Shown here piece after piece: positions 32,301 to 44,170 of a stretch of 64,000 nt of DNA; position 1 is the first letter of the stretch, and every line of letters begins with the position of its first letter. This DNA comes from Blakeslea trispora (taxonomy: Eukaryota; Mucoromycota; Mucoromycetes; Mucorales; Choanephoraceae). The notes beneath the pieces are model-generated. The model had not been told where the DNA came from, made no database searches, and saw nothing but the letters and a program-made list of their open reading frames with translations. The position numbers and the translations under genes were made by a program. The stretch lies in the NCBI GenBank assembly GCA_025331445.1, contig JAIWNE010000012.1, forward strand, positions 310,001 through 374,000, given 5' to 3'.

Positions 32301-32355
32301 TGTCAATGGCAATACAGCTATGGCCAATAGACCACACAATGAGGGTGTAGTCTAG
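29329..32355 (+). CDS. membrane-anchored ADAM metalloprotease-disintegrin
   Basis: Nine exons, 29329-29390, 29463-29876, 29936-30270, 30360-30675, 30733-30842, 30903-30950, 31004-31204, 31258-31399 and 31458-32355, give 841 residues. Order: signal peptide (MKLICILLYFLLSIASFVKC); prodomain; a basic KKSK/LTKRAPTG region before the protease (possible furin/kexin site); reprolysin-type catalytic domain with zinc site HEVGHGFGAIHD (about residue 421, split by an intron) and Met-turn RYFMNPT; disintegrin domain starting CGNGIKENGEDCDTG; Cys-rich region to about residue 680; one transmembrane helix (YIVIPVAVVVGLMFLFCLL, about 685-705) followed by RCCCY; and a Pro/Gln/Tyr-rich cytoplasmic tail (PYYPQQPYYP). 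All catalytic residues are present. Fungal ADAMs act at the cell surface or secretory pathway; the substrate is unknown. The acceptor of exon 2 was chosen as the only one that keeps frame. Confidence 0.92.
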
Positions 32356-33502
32356 TTTTTCTTCCTTTTCTTGTATTTGTATTTTAAACACGCATTACCC
32401 TCTCTTTCCTCTCTCTGTCAACAATTTCTTTCAAGTGTACAATATTATTTCATCATTCCCATTTTATACATTTGCTTTCTGACATACCATATTGCAAATA
32501 AACAATCAATCTATATGATAAAACAAACAGGCATCTCCTTTTTTTTTTTACAAAGTGCGAAATAACAATTATCTGCCCTGAGATCAAATTCTCTAATTAG
32601 TATGAGTCGCTTGAAAGTTACCTAGTTAGTTTCTCCCAAAAAAAGTTAGACATCAATACTAATTTACTAGAATTACCATTTGGGTTAATTAGACGAATCA
32701 TATCTCCATAATGCGACTGTATTTGCAGTCCTTGTTCTTGACTCAAAGATACGTTTTAAGCGTATATGTTTAATAAGCATACTCCTCGAATTGACTGAAG
32801 CATTCCTATCTTGCGGCTTTAAGCCTCTATTGAACATTTGGAACAATAAAACAAAAAAAAAAACTTGGTCTATACTAATTCTTCTATCTCTAACTCGATC
32901 ATCAGTGATAAGAAAGCTGGCTGTGCTTCCATCTGCTAACATAAAAGCAGCTTACTCTCAGTCACCTATAAACATTGACTTGGAATCAACAAGGAGTCTA
33001 CAAGCAAAGAGATTCTTTGTCTGAGATTAAATATTTTTTCTCTTTATGCAAGTTTATTAGAAAGCTAAAAAAGGGTATTCTCTAAAAGATATTCATACAA
33101 AAGGCTACTTGTACAATGAGACTATCAAAACGCTTATAAGAAATTAGCGTATATCGAAAAAAAAAGAGAAGCAACCTAGTTCAACTGTATCTCCCTTAAG
33201 CTTTTATGTGCTTGTTGTCAGAATGATTTCGTATACAATAAACACACTATTTCACCCTACAATTTTGCTTTTTCTTGATCTTCACCAAGAGTCTTACATT
33301 CAGTCTCTAGTTCTATTGACTATGATAAACACCGCTTTATTTGAGCTAAATACAACATGTTTACTTTGCTTTTAAGCCTCTGATATAGAACACATCTTAC
33401 AAATAGCGGTCACGCATAGTGCGAAAAAAAGTAATTTTTTCAGTCTGTCCTTTATTTTTTGTTTTTTTTTTAATTTACTGCTTTTGTTACTTGCTCTACT
33501 CA
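32356..33502. other. intergenic, no gene seen
   Basis: AT-rich. AATAAA-like motifs near 32497 are plausible ADAM 3' ends. T-runs at 33458-33472 precede the eIF2A start. Nothing else supported. Confidence 0.5.
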
Positions 33503-35547
33503 ATGTCAACACAACCCATCACTCAATTCTCCTGTAAGTTTTGTTCTCCACCAAAGATCTCGAGGTACTGACGTTGTTGGTTAACTATAGTCCGTTCTCA
33601 AAAAGAATTGACCATCTGGAATGGCTACCCTGAATTCAAAGCTGTTAGCAACTTTGAAAAGTAAGTTGAAACAACCTTCATATGATATATTCTTTTTTAT
33701 TCTAACAAAAACTTGCAACATGTTTCAATAGACCAGATGCCTCCAGTCGTATGTTCCGTTACAGCAAATATGGTCATGTATATGCCTATGCAACAAGTCA
33801 AAAGTAATGACAGGAACAAGCTAATGGATCTAGAGAACTTAAACTTTTGATTGTATAGTATCAAGGTATTTGATGCCAGCTCAATGGAACAACTCTGTGT
33901 GATTGATAAAGCCAACATCATTGATTTCTGGTTGTCTCCTCAAGGCAGCTATTTGGCTACTTGGGAACGTCCTTGTGAGTTTGATGAAAAAAGTGGGGGA
34001 AACATGAATGTATCTTAACGAGTAATACTATAGCTAAAGCTGAAAATGGTGCTGCCAACAACAACTTGATCATTTGGGATGCAAAGACAGGTCAAGAAGT
34101 TGCTTCTTTTGTTCAAAAGGCACAAAACAACTGGAACTTCCAATGGACTGATGATGAAAAATACTGTGCTCGTATGGTTACTAACGAGGTTCAGTTTTGG
34201 GAGAGTAAAAACATTGGCAAAGGTAAGAGAGAGAAAGATGGAATATTGGTATAAGCGTTGTGTATTCATGTTTTTCTTGAAGCTGTCTGGACTAGACTTA
34301 AGCATGAAGGCATGGTACAATTCTCTTTGAGTCCCGGTAAGGCACCTGCTGTTGCCATTTTCATCCCAGAAAAGAATGTGAGTACAAAACTTTAGAGAAG
34401 AAGAGACAACTTATATGTTTCTATCATAGGGTGCTCCTGCTATTGTTCGTATGTACAGTATCCCAACTTCAATGCACCTTTGTCCAGCAAGACCTTCTTT
34501 AAGGCTGACAGAGTGACGATGTACTGGAATGATTTAGGCACCAATCTACTGTGTTGACCATGACAGATGTTGACAATTCAAACAAATCATACTATGGTGA
34601 GACCAATCTATATTATCTTGCTGTGGCTGGTAATTTCGATTGCCGTGTCCCTCTTGATAAGAAGGTCCTGTCCACGATGTGACTTGGGGTCCGACTCCAA
34701 GGAATTTACTGTTGTCTATGGCTCCATGCCCTCTAAAGCTACTTTGTTTGATCATCGTGCAGTCCCTGTTTTTGACTTTGGCATCAACCCTCGTAACTTT
34801 GTCAAATACAACCCTCAGGGACGCACCATCTGTATTGCTGGTTTCGGTAACTTGAACGGTACCATTGATCTTTGGGATAGAAAGACATTGAAGAAGATCA
34901 ACACATTTGCTGCACCCAATGCTTCTCATTGTGAATGGTCTCCCTGTGGTCGATACCTCTTGACAGCCACGCTGACACCTCGCCTCCGTGTTGATAACGG
35001 TTTCAAGATGTGGCACCATACAGGTACCTTGGTCTATGAAGAATCCGTAGATGAACTCTATCAGATCAGCTTCCGCCCTGAACCTGCCAGTCGTTACCCT
35101 ATGCGAAACAGCTCTCCTCCTCCTAACCCTATCAAGATTCTTCCTTCTAAAGGTAATGGAGCTAAAGCAAATGCTGTACCTACAGGTGCCTACAGACCCC
35201 CTCACCTTAGAGGCTCAGCTGCCCCTACTTCTCTCTCTGAAAGAGCTGCTGCACTTGATGGTATTGGTAAGTCACCTACCAGTCAACGTAGAGTCGTTGG
35301 TGCCAAGACCAACAAGGGCGCCAAAAAGGATTCTTCTGCTCCTGCCAAACAACAACAGAAACAAGAAGATCCTGCTAGTGTAGAGGAAAGACAAAAGAAG
35401 ATTCGTAATCTCGAAAAGAAGTTGAGACAAATTAGAGAATTGAAGGAAAAGATGAGCAAAGGTGAAGAATTAGCACCTGCACAACAACAGAAGGTTTCTT
35501 CTGAAGTTTCTGTCTTGAGAGAAATTGCCAACCTTCGCCTTGAATAG
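33503..35547 (+). CDS. translation initiation factor eIF2A, with four apparent frameshifts
   Basis: Exons 33503-33533, 33591-33660, 33732-33803, 33859-33974, 34034-34222, 34283-34377 and 34430-35547. It is a WD-type beta-propeller: KELTIWNGYPEFKAV, FRYSKYGHVYAYATSQN, NLIIWDAKTGQEV, GAPAIVRMYS, then VFDFGINPRNFVKYNPQGR, CIAGFGNLNGTIDLWDRKT, TATLTPRLRVDNGFKMWHHTG, and the C-terminal helical KIRNLEKKLRQIRELKEK. These are diagnostic of eIF2A, which delivers Met-tRNAi under special conditions. Four one-base losses break the last exon, each in a short homopolymer: C-run 34462-34464, T-run 34554-34555, G-run 34664-34665 and A-run 34699-34700. The protein is otherwise fully conserved on both sides, so consensus errors are more likely than decay; a young pseudogene is the alternative. 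Confidence 0.85.
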
Positions 35548-35877
35548 ATTTTTTGTTATTATTATTATTATTATTATTATTTGTTGGATATAAAGGAGCT
35601 TGTTTTATTGTAAAAATAAAGTACATGTCCATGTAGACAAACAAATGATTACAATAATAGTCTTTAGCTAAAGTATAAATGACACTAATAAGGCCTTAAT
35701 ACCTATTTTGTTTTTGGTAAACAATACGCATGTCAATAAAATACAGTAAAGAAAAAGAAGAAGGGGTGTGTGTGAATAAAGGCATGGATGATATCAGATA
35801 AAGATTTCCCCCCGAAAAAAGAAATGCTATTATTTTGAACATACTTACTTTAAAAAAAAAGTTTTCTTCCTTTTTTG

Positions 35878-35885
35878 TATAAAAG
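35878..35885 (+). promoter_or_regulatory. TATA-box candidate for small gene at 36135
   Basis: TATAAAAG is followed by a long CT-rich tract (35904-35982), which in fungi often marks the transcription start, and by a possible 5'-leader intron (GTAATACT at 36000 to TTACAG at 36060) before the ATG at 36135. Confidence 0.4.
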
Positions 35886-36134
35886 TATACATTTGAGCTA
35901 CTTTTGTTTTCCTTTCTTTTTTCTCCTACTATTCATCTATACACTCCTTCTTTACCCTCATTCCATTCTTTTTTTTTTTCTTAAGCTTGAAGAAGTATAG
36001 GTAATACTTTGCTTACTGTGTATTGAATACATTATTCAAAGCATCTGACATTTCCTTACAGCAATCATCATTTTGTCTCTATTCACTCCTTTCCATCTCC
36101 TCCTCCTCCTTATTTTTTTTTTAAATACCATCAA

Positions 36135-36467
36135 ATGCTTATACCAAGAAAGAGTCGCTTTGGACTGACACCAAGGGATCAAACGATGACAGCCACCACC
36201 ACCAGCAAAACATGTCGTCATTACCACTGGTCAGAAGTTTGTGCAGACTTCATTAAAGAAGTTGTATTTAGAAAAAGGAATTCGGTTGGAGATGAAAATA
36301 ACAACCAACATTTCTCAAAAAATTCTAACAACAATCTCTGTCGTAACCAGCCATCAGAATTTCAAAGAAGTTATGTTTCCTTCCCAGAACTCATTGATTC
36401 AGACAACGAATCTGACAACGACTCTTGTCACACAAACAATGCATCACCACACAGTTACTGGTACTAA
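36135..36467 (+). CDS. small hypothetical protein, Asn/Ser-rich
   Basis: An intronless frame of 110 residues, preceded by a TATA box, a CT-rich leader and a possible leader intron. The N-terminus is basic (MLIPRKSRFGLTPRD); the middle contains HWSEVCADFIKEVVFRKRN, which could form an amphipathic helix; the C-terminal half is Asn/Ser/Asp-rich (SFPELIDSDNESDNDS) and probably disordered, ending in NNASPHSYWY. No family is recognised. The promoter-like context is the main support; a chance ORF cannot be excluded. Confidence 0.45.
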   Translation: MLIPRKSRFGLTPRDQTMTATTTSKTCRHYHWSEVCADFIKEVVFRKRNSVGDENNNQHFSKNSNNNLCRNQPSEFQRSYVSFPELIDSDNESDNDSCHTNNASPHSYWY

Positions 36468-36776
36468 AATTTTGTTTGAATGACTCTTTTAAATATAATT
36501 GCACCTACAAGAGTTTGTATAAATATTCTATTTAAACCACAAATCCACACGCAAGGTTTTTACATGCCCTGAGTGAACAGTTTATGTCCATTTTGCCCTT
36601 TTCTTTTTCCCTTTTTTTTTCAGTCCTGTTATGGGTGATATCAATTTAAGCTCAAAAAAAAACAGAAAGCAGCATAGTGAATTGTGTATAGTATTTCTTG
36701 AACCAAACAAACTACTTTAAAAGGAAAGCTTGTTACTCAACACTGCCATATGAGTTTGATCTAGAGATTTCCGCTA

Positions 36777-36929
36777 TTGGAACAGAGAAAAAATAGGCTC
36801 AAAAGCCTATTAGAGTCATATGTTCCAAGCTGCTCGAAACAAGACGAGATGAAGAGGCAAGGGAAACCCCCCTTCTGAGACCGAAAGGCTCTTTACTGAG
36901 ATGAGTATGTGGAAAAGACAAGGTCCTTG
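36777..36929 (+). ncRNA. candidate structured RNA: five consecutive hairpins
   Basis: A run of inverted repeats within 153 bases. There is a nested stem (TTGGAACA 36777 with TGTTCCAA 36821, enclosing AATAGGCT 36792 with AGCCTATT 36804). Next come CTCG/CGAG (36833/36845), AAGGG/CCCTT (36859/36870), GAGACC-GAAA-GGCTC with a GNRA tetraloop and one bulged A (36877-36891), and CAAGG-T-CCTTG (36919-36929). An A-run (36957-36966) follows. It does not match any snRNA, SRP, RNase P or tRNA that I can recognise. Strand is unknown, because stems are symmetric; the GAAA loop favours plus. Confidence 0.3.
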
Positions 36930-37963
36930 ACGATTACAGGTAGTCAGATTTCAGGAAAAAAAAAAAGGGAACACATAGACAAAGAATCGTTTGATTAGGT
37001 CAAAGCAGATTTGCTAAAATATCTCTATGGCTTGCAAACAGGCTCAAATGATAAGAGCAATCTCAGAGAAATTCAACAGTTAGATGATAGCCTTAACATA
37101 AGAAAAACCTATGATGAATTCCCCTGAAAAAAAAATATATACATCTATCTTTGAGATATTAGTTTTAAAGATTTTTCCCGTGGAACTTGATGATTGGAAA
37201 CCAAAATATGCTGCATTCTTGTTAACTTTGGTGATAATGCTAGCCTAAATGAGTTGGTGGTATCAATTAAGTAGTGAAATTTGCTGTTGACTTGATGAAA
37301 CTTGATAAAGCTACCAAAAACACATTTATGAGTAGCATAGAATACTATGCAAGAGCTCGTACAAAGACTTTAGAAAACCATATTGCTATAAAAGCTTTTT
37401 CTTTTTTTTTGGAACTAAAGGCCACTAAAGATGATATTTATGGATAGAGATGTCACAATAAATCATATGCTTACAAAAAAACTATCTCTATAGGATGACT
37501 ACTTTTCAAAGCGTCAGGATCTGATAATACAGTACAACGATTGAGTGCTCAAATTCAGCTACTCTCCTGTATCTCAATTCTGAAAGGAGAAGACCAGAAG
37601 GGAAATGAAATACGTTTCTTATATCAATATGCTTTGGAATATCATTAATGCGACAAGTAAGTGTCCTCTAGTTGAACAGTTGTGTTAACTGTTGCTTTCC
37701 GATTAAACAATTACAAAACTTCATTCAGCATTCTACCAACGCCTCCCTTAGATACTCAAATAATAAGCCTTATGGCTGTCATGGACAGAAGTCAGATCAA
37801 AAGTATTTTGTAAGCAATGAGCAGTTTCTTTTCGAGAAAAATCATACTGAGCATGTTAACTTTTTAGCATATGATCAAATTAACGTTCTTGTTCTGCAAA
37901 GTATAATTTCGTGTACATGCACAGAATCATTCAGAGGTTTGAGGAGGAGGGGGAGGGAGGACT
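36930..37963. other. intergenic, no gene seen
   Basis: AT-rich sequence between the RNA candidate and the 3' end of IDH1. Short open stretches (for example 37672-37980, plus strand) lack coding character and overlap the IDH1 3' end. A G-rich patch (GAGGAGGAGGGGGAGGGAGG, 37940-37960) abuts the IDH1 stop codon. Confidence 0.45.
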
Positions 37964-39553
37964 TTATAGCTTGGAGATGACAGCACTTGTGAATTCCTTA
38001 AGAGTGCTTGTGCCACCAATATCAACAGTCTTGGCAGTGTTAGTGCCAATAGTTTCGTAGACAGCAGAAGAAATTTTGTTAGCATGCTCATCCAAATTCA
38101 AGTGTCTCAACATCATCACTGAAGACAAGAGCATAGCAGTAGGATTGGCAGAGTTTTGATTTTGAATATCAAGAGCAACATGACGACATCCCTATTGATG
38201 TGAATCATTAAGATATGCTTGATCAAGTCAACTAATGTCACTTACAGGCTCAAACATAGCGTATTCACGGCCGATATTACAACCAGGAATCAAACCAGGA
38301 CTACCAATCAAACCAGCACCCTTTTAATCAACAAAAAAAAAAAAAAAAAATTAAATATACACATGCAGAAGCAAAATAGTTGACGTACTTACAACATTAG
38401 AAACAATATTACCGTACAAGTTGGGCATAACCATGACATCGAATTGTTGAGGACGAGAGACAAGCTGCATAGCAGTGTTATCAACAATCATGTCATTGAC
38501 CTGAATATCATGGTGAGCGTATTCTTTAGCAACCTCACGACAAGTGCGCAAGAAGAGACCATCAGCCAATTTCCTTTTTTTTTCGGTTGGTAAAAAGCGA
38601 TAAAAAAAAAAAAAGTGAGTAATGAATGCAGCCGAATTTCCTGGACTGAATACGTCTTACATGATGTTAGCTTTGTGAATGATAGTGACCTTCTTGCGGT
38701 TATTCTTGACAGCAAAATCGAAAGCAAAACGAGCAATACGCTCGGTCTTTGCACGAGTAATAATTTTGAGAGATTCAACAACACCAGGAACAGACTAGCG
38801 TATGTACCAAATAAATTCATATGTTCCCTTTTTTTTTTTCTCTACTTTCCTTTCTCCCTCTCTTTTGGATTTATATAACTTACTTGATGTTCCAAACCAG
38901 AATATTCACCTTCAGTGTTTTCACGGATGATAGCAATATCAACATTGCTTAAACGAGACTTAACACCGGGAACATTTTTACATAACGAGAGAGAGGCATA
39001 CATATCAAGATCTTTACGCATAGTGACGTTGAAAGACTTGTGGCCGTAACGAGAAGTAGGGGTAAAGAGAGTACCTTTAAGGCCAACTTTGTTGCGACGA
39101 AGAGAGGCAATAGATTCTTGAAACAACTCATCGTCAGTAGAAGTGATACCAGAAACATCGTACTGTTCAAACTCAACAGGAACACTGGCAGCCTTAAAGA
39201 CATCTTTGACAGAAGCAGCAAGTTCTTGACCAATACCATCACCAGGAATAAGCGTGACAGTATATTTTCCTCCATACTTCTTGATGAAATCCTGTACCAT
39301 GCAAAGATAAGTCTGATTGTTTGCGATATAGACAAGTTGAGCATTCCTTTGTTAAACTTACGGATTTTTGTCCATTAGCAGTGGCAGCAGGAATAGAAGC
39401 AAAAGAGCGAGTGGCAGTCTAAAAGCATATGCTCAATTAACACACAGAAATAAAAAATAAAAATAAAAATGGCTGCATAATATTTATGGCGCGATTTTAA
39501 ACCTTTTTGGCGCTGTTGACAATAACAGGTCTGTTGACAATCTTAAGAAGCAT
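37964..39553 (-). CDS. IDH1: NAD-dependent isocitrate dehydrogenase subunit 1, mitochondrial
   Basis: Seven exons (39553-39503, 39418-39362, 39291-38884, 38794-38661, 38573-38393, 38320-38246, 38191-37964) give 377 residues. The N-terminal 40 residues ([27 protein letters not shown]) form a mitochondrial presequence. The isocitrate/isopropylmalate dehydrogenase fold follows: [12 protein letters not shown] (about residue 52), [66 protein letters not shown] and [11 protein letters not shown]. Side-by-side recall favours the Idh1 (regulatory) subunit over Idh2: [18 protein letters not shown] and the overall C-terminus. With Idh2 it makes the octamer that oxidises isocitrate to 2-oxoglutarate in the TCA cycle, with AMP acting allosterically. 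All introns have GT-AG ends. Confidence 0.93.
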
Positions 39554-41188
39554 TTTGTCTTGTTCCTCTTGCTAAGTGTGGAAGAAAAAGAAAAAAGAAA
39601 AGAGTTAAAAAGAACAAGAAATAAAGTTCTTGATTTTTTTTTTATGACGGGACAAATGATGCTATTCGAAATTACAATTTTTTTTTTAGTGCACTCCGAG
39701 GTAGCCTATAAAAATCAAGGACTATAGTGGAAAAAGAACCCTCTTCTCTTACAACATAAACCAGACACTTGCTCTCTTGAATTTGTTTATAAAAAGATCA
39801 AAATTGCTCCAACAAAAACCATGCCTTGAGAATACCAAAATGATGTGGATGCTAGCTTAAGTTCTGTTGTCTGCACTTGACAATTTTAGCATTACATTAG
39901 TATTGTTAGTTACAGAATAACGCATACCCAAAAACCATTCGATACCTTAATAAGAAGATTGCAATCATGAGAATTATGTTCTGACGTTTCATCTTCACTC
40001 ACTTGAAAAAGGCAAACTATAGCTTTCCTATGCGCAAAGAGTAACAGGTATCAGACAATATGAAACATTTAGTGCTACTTGGATGAAACCTAACTCCAAT
40101 ACAAATTAACTGTTGTTTTAGAGCAACAATTGACTTGTCAAAGTAGTTTGAATATTCCATGGCAGGAGCAAAACGATTTTATCAAAACCCTTTGTATTTG
40201 ACATGCACAAGACTATGGCTTTCTATGCTTTGTTCTTAACTTTTATCTGCATTTTTTTTACAACAAAACCAATCTAAATAACATGTCAAGTTATTGCTGA
40301 TAAACAATATTACAGAACCATTAAAAGTAACTTCATGTATGCAAGATAGATTCTACTGTTGCTAATTTTTTTTTCTTGAAAAATTTGGTCATTTTGGTAG
40401 AGTCGCCAGTGGTTTCTTATAATAGTTTGTCTGAACTTACATTCAACCTGAGCAAGTGCTTAAAACAAGTTTTTCTAGTGTCAATTTGTACAACATTAAG
40501 AAGTTCGACATTCATGTCTCTGAAGCTGAATTGAATAGGAAAGAAAAACACAGTGTTGCTAGCAACACAGTCATTTAAATTGTCGTTTAACTTGCTTCCA
40601 TCAATATTACAAGGGAAAGCAAACACATCTACTACTTGCAACTACAAGCAAGCTACTTGATCCTCCTAATGGCTCTCAACTGTTTACTCTCTTTTAGAAA
40701 ATTTCTAGCTTCAGGAAGCCTACACATCACATTCATCCACCTGATGTAGCAAAAGAGAAAGAAGCTTCAAGCAAGTGTTTAAGAAACTGGCTTTGTGGTC
40801 AAACACAAAAGTTATCATTCAAGGTAAATTTGTGCATGACTTTCCTGAATTGTAAGTTGATAAAAAGTGTTACAACTTCTTTGTATGTATTGCAAGTTCT
40901 AGACATGATATTTCTTGCTTGTTTAATCTCGTAGTGGTGTCAGCTAGGTTTCTTGGTGTAGGTCAACAAAGCTTCAGGAGCACAAGATTGTACATCCATT
41001 TTGAATGTGCGAAAGGGTACTTGATTGAATGAGCGCTTTTCGGAGTCTGTTGGCTGTAATGCTGCAGAAAATCGCACCGATTGCTCGGAGAGTAATAGTA
41101 CAAGGTGAATGAAAAAAAAAAAAAAGTTTGTTTCGCTTTTTCTTCTTCCTTATTACTTCTTTTTCACTTTCTGTGCTAGTCACGACCC
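39554..41188. other. intergenic between divergent genes
   Basis: 1.6 kb upstream of both IDH1 (-) and the M20 peptidase (+). AT-rich. Open stretches such as 40641-40417 (-) show no family features. No RNA gene or repeat is recognised. Confidence 0.45.
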
Positions 41189-42673
41189 ATGAATAACGAA
41201 ATTAAGGATTCCATCACACACACAATCAAGTCGCTCGATAGAGAGCTTCGTGAAATCAGCATTAAGGTAGTAAATAACTGGATGAAGTCTACAAGGAAAC
41301 AAATACTAACTCAAACTTCGAACTCGGTTTAAAGATTCATGACGACCCAGAACTAGGCAACAGAGAGTTTCACGCTCATGCCCTTTTGACAGATTATCTC
41401 GAGAAAAAGGGATTTAAAGTAACTCGTAAAGCTGCTGGGTTGGAAACTGCCTTTTTGGCTGAATTCTCAAACAGCAGTAGTGGCAAACGTGTTGGCTTTG
41501 TCTGTGAATATGATGCCTTACCTGGGTAATTGCTAGACCATCTGTTAATTCATCAAAACTTACTCATTTTGGCATTGAATAATGTATCTTAGTGTTGGTC
41601 ATGCTTGTGGCCATAACATCATTACCGTACAAGGCCTCGCTTCTGCCCTCTCTTTAAAGACATTAATGGAAAAGGATTTAGTCAAAGGTAAGGTTGTGCT
41701 TTTTGGTACTCCTGCCGAAGAATCTACTAGCGGAAAGATCAACTTCATCAAGACTGGTATTCTCAAAGATAGTGTTGACTTTGCAATGATGCTTGTAAGT
41801 ATGATGCATATCTACTTTTTCTGTATAATGGAAATGTCATGAATTGCTCATCTGTACCCGTCATTGTATGTCTAACCCACACGTTTGGTTTTAGCATCCT
41901 TTTGCTATAGACTCTTTGTATGCCAAGATGTTAGCTCTGGATACACTTGAAGTTGAATTTTTCGGTAAAGCTTCTCATGCTGGTATGGCACCTTGGAATG
42001 GTATCAACGCTTTGGATGCTCTCATGCAAAGCTTTGATAATGTTGGATTGTTGAGACAACAGATATTGCCTACTGATAGGTTAGAATCTTATAAAGGATT
42101 GAGTGATACAGATTGGCTGACATTTATAATAGAGTACATGGTATTATCACAAATGGCGGCAAGTCTGCTAATGTTATCCCTGATTTTGCCTCTGCTAAAT
42201 TCATGGCTCGCTCTGTCACAAAGAATCGCTTGAGAGAGCTCAAGGAGCAGGTCGAGAAATGCTTCTTGTCATCTGCTCGTGCTACTGGCTGTAAAGTCAA
42301 TCTCAAGTGGGCAGCCATTGGCCCTCTTGATGATGTCTTTATGAATGATTCAATGACTGCTAGATTCCAAAACTATATGGAACAAGAAGGCATCACATAC
42401 CCTCCCAGAGAAAAAGAAGAACAATTGACATCAGGAAGCACAGATATGGGTAACTTTAGTTATGTTGTTCCTTCCATTCATCCTGGATATGGCATTCACA
42501 CAACTGCAGCCAATCATACCAAGGAATTTGCAGCTGCTGCTGGCACTGAAGTAGCACATCAAGATACACTTCGCGCTGCCAAATGTCTTAGTTTAACAGC
42601 TGCTGAAATTTTGTGTGACAATGAGCTTTATGAACAAATTGTTGCCGATTTTAAAAAAGGAAAGCCTCAATAA
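41189..42673 (+). CDS. M20 family metallopeptidase / amidohydrolase (PM20D2-like)
   Basis: Five exons, 41189-41266, 41335-41525, 41593-41794, 41895-42079 and 42133-42673, give 398 residues. Motifs: IKIHDDPELGN (entry helix), CEYDALPG-VGHACGHN with metal-ligand Asp and His (about residues 85-97), FGTPAEESTSGK with catalytic/ligand Glu, the dimerisation-domain start EVEFFGKASHAGMAPW, VHGIITNGGKSANVIPD, GSTDMGNFSYVVPSIH and IHTTAANHTKEFA with the last His. Lack of a signal peptide suggests a cytosolic enzyme like PM20D2, which hydrolyses beta-alanyl or Xaa-Arg/Lys dipeptides; other members cleave aminobenzoyl-glutamate or N-acyl amino acids, so the substrate is open. The first intron (GTAGTA to TTTAAAG, 68 bp) was chosen because it joins EISIK to IHDDPELG in frame. 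Confidence 0.9.
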
Positions 42674-44170
42674 GCAAATAAAGAAAAAAGGGGCAGAACA
42701 TTACTGTAGATATATTGAATGTTTGATCTGAATGCCTTCTTATCGCCTTTAGTTATTTCTTGAAATTTTAACATACAACATTCGATATAGTGCTATCACA
42801 TTGCTGCTGTAAAAAAAAAAAGGAGATTACTATGGGCGTACCGCTCTGGCTTGCTGCTTTTCGCAACCACTTAAGAAGGGTATGACCCCCCTAAATATAA
42901 TGTTTTTGAGTTGTAGGTATTGAGTTACCTTGTCATGAATCAGAGCTATCAATTCGTAGTACTTGATTTGCTTTCTTGCTACAATTCCTATACCTCACTG
43001 CTAAAAAGAGAGAATAACTTCAACACAATATGCAGATTCAAGTTGATTTACTAGGAATTGCAGTTGTTTGTTCACGAAACAAAGAATATGTTTATGTTTC
43101 GAATAAGAGCAATAAATAAAAAGAGTGTAGAGAAATCAAGCAACTTTAAAGACATTAGCTGATGACCGCCAATTAGCAGTCAATCACTTTGTTCGCTTGA
43201 ATGAATTTCCTATTTGAATGACAAGTGATGTTTCCACAAGGCTCTTGATGTATCGCTTCTGTTTAGATGCTCCTTAGCCTTATCACGAACTGCGTTGATT
43301 GCGTGGATAAATAGGCTCCATTGATCTTCTCATGCTTAGTGTAAACCGATGGTTACTGTTAGATGTTGAAGTATCAAAGGCAAATATTTTTTATCTATTG
43401 TACACAGTGTATCATTGTATCGAGAAAATAGGAAGAAATACACAGAAATCATCAGCACTGTACACTACAATTTGGTACACCAAGAGAACATTAATCAGTC
43501 TTGGTACACTCAGGGACATTGAGCCAATAATATTTGCCGACAAGAGTATCAAAACAAGTCTTAGTATTGTCTACTTCTTTGATGTCAAGGTAGAATGCTT
43601 TCTCTATAATCATCTGAATTATAAGCAAAACCAGCAACATGAGCTGTATAAACAGACCAACTGCTGAGACAAACACATCTACAGACGAATTGCTATATAG
43701 CTGTTTATATGTTATGATTAACTTGCATGCCTTTGCTGACACTAGAGTATTGCCCCTTATTTTCTCTTTTACTGCAGAATAATGAACAGTAATCATTGTG
43801 AATGATCTAAGCTCAAGTTTGTCACACCAAGTCAGTTCTTTTTTTTTTATAATACCTAGTTGGAGCTTGTTGTATATGCTCATATCATGTCATAAGCAAG
43901 GCTGATTTTTAAAAGCTTTATATTTGATTCATAAATTTATATGCTTCTCTTTTGTTTCCTCCCTCGAGTCTGTTTTTTTTTTTCAAATGTGGTTAGTTGG
44001 GCTAATCTGTCTAAAGGAACTGTTTTAGTGTAGATTTTTTTTGACGTTTTTTAATTTTTGTGACATGCACATGACCACCATGAGAAAGTATATTTGCTTT
44101 AAATTCGTCAACCAATTTCTCACGTACGGTTTTGATTAGTTATTCAACCTTTTAATCCGCTGTCTCAACA
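42674..44170. other. intergenic, no gene seen
   Basis: 1.5 kb, AT-rich, between two plus-strand genes. A minus-strand open stretch (43883-43491) has no recognisable features. T-runs and CT-rich sequence at 43948-43983 may belong to the promoter of the acyl-CoA synthetase. Confidence 0.45.

Noticed and set aside
42830..42890. Possible tRNA near GGGCGTACCGCTCTGG
   Set aside because: No cloverleaf could be drawn: no matching acceptor stem, no T-loop TTC pattern.
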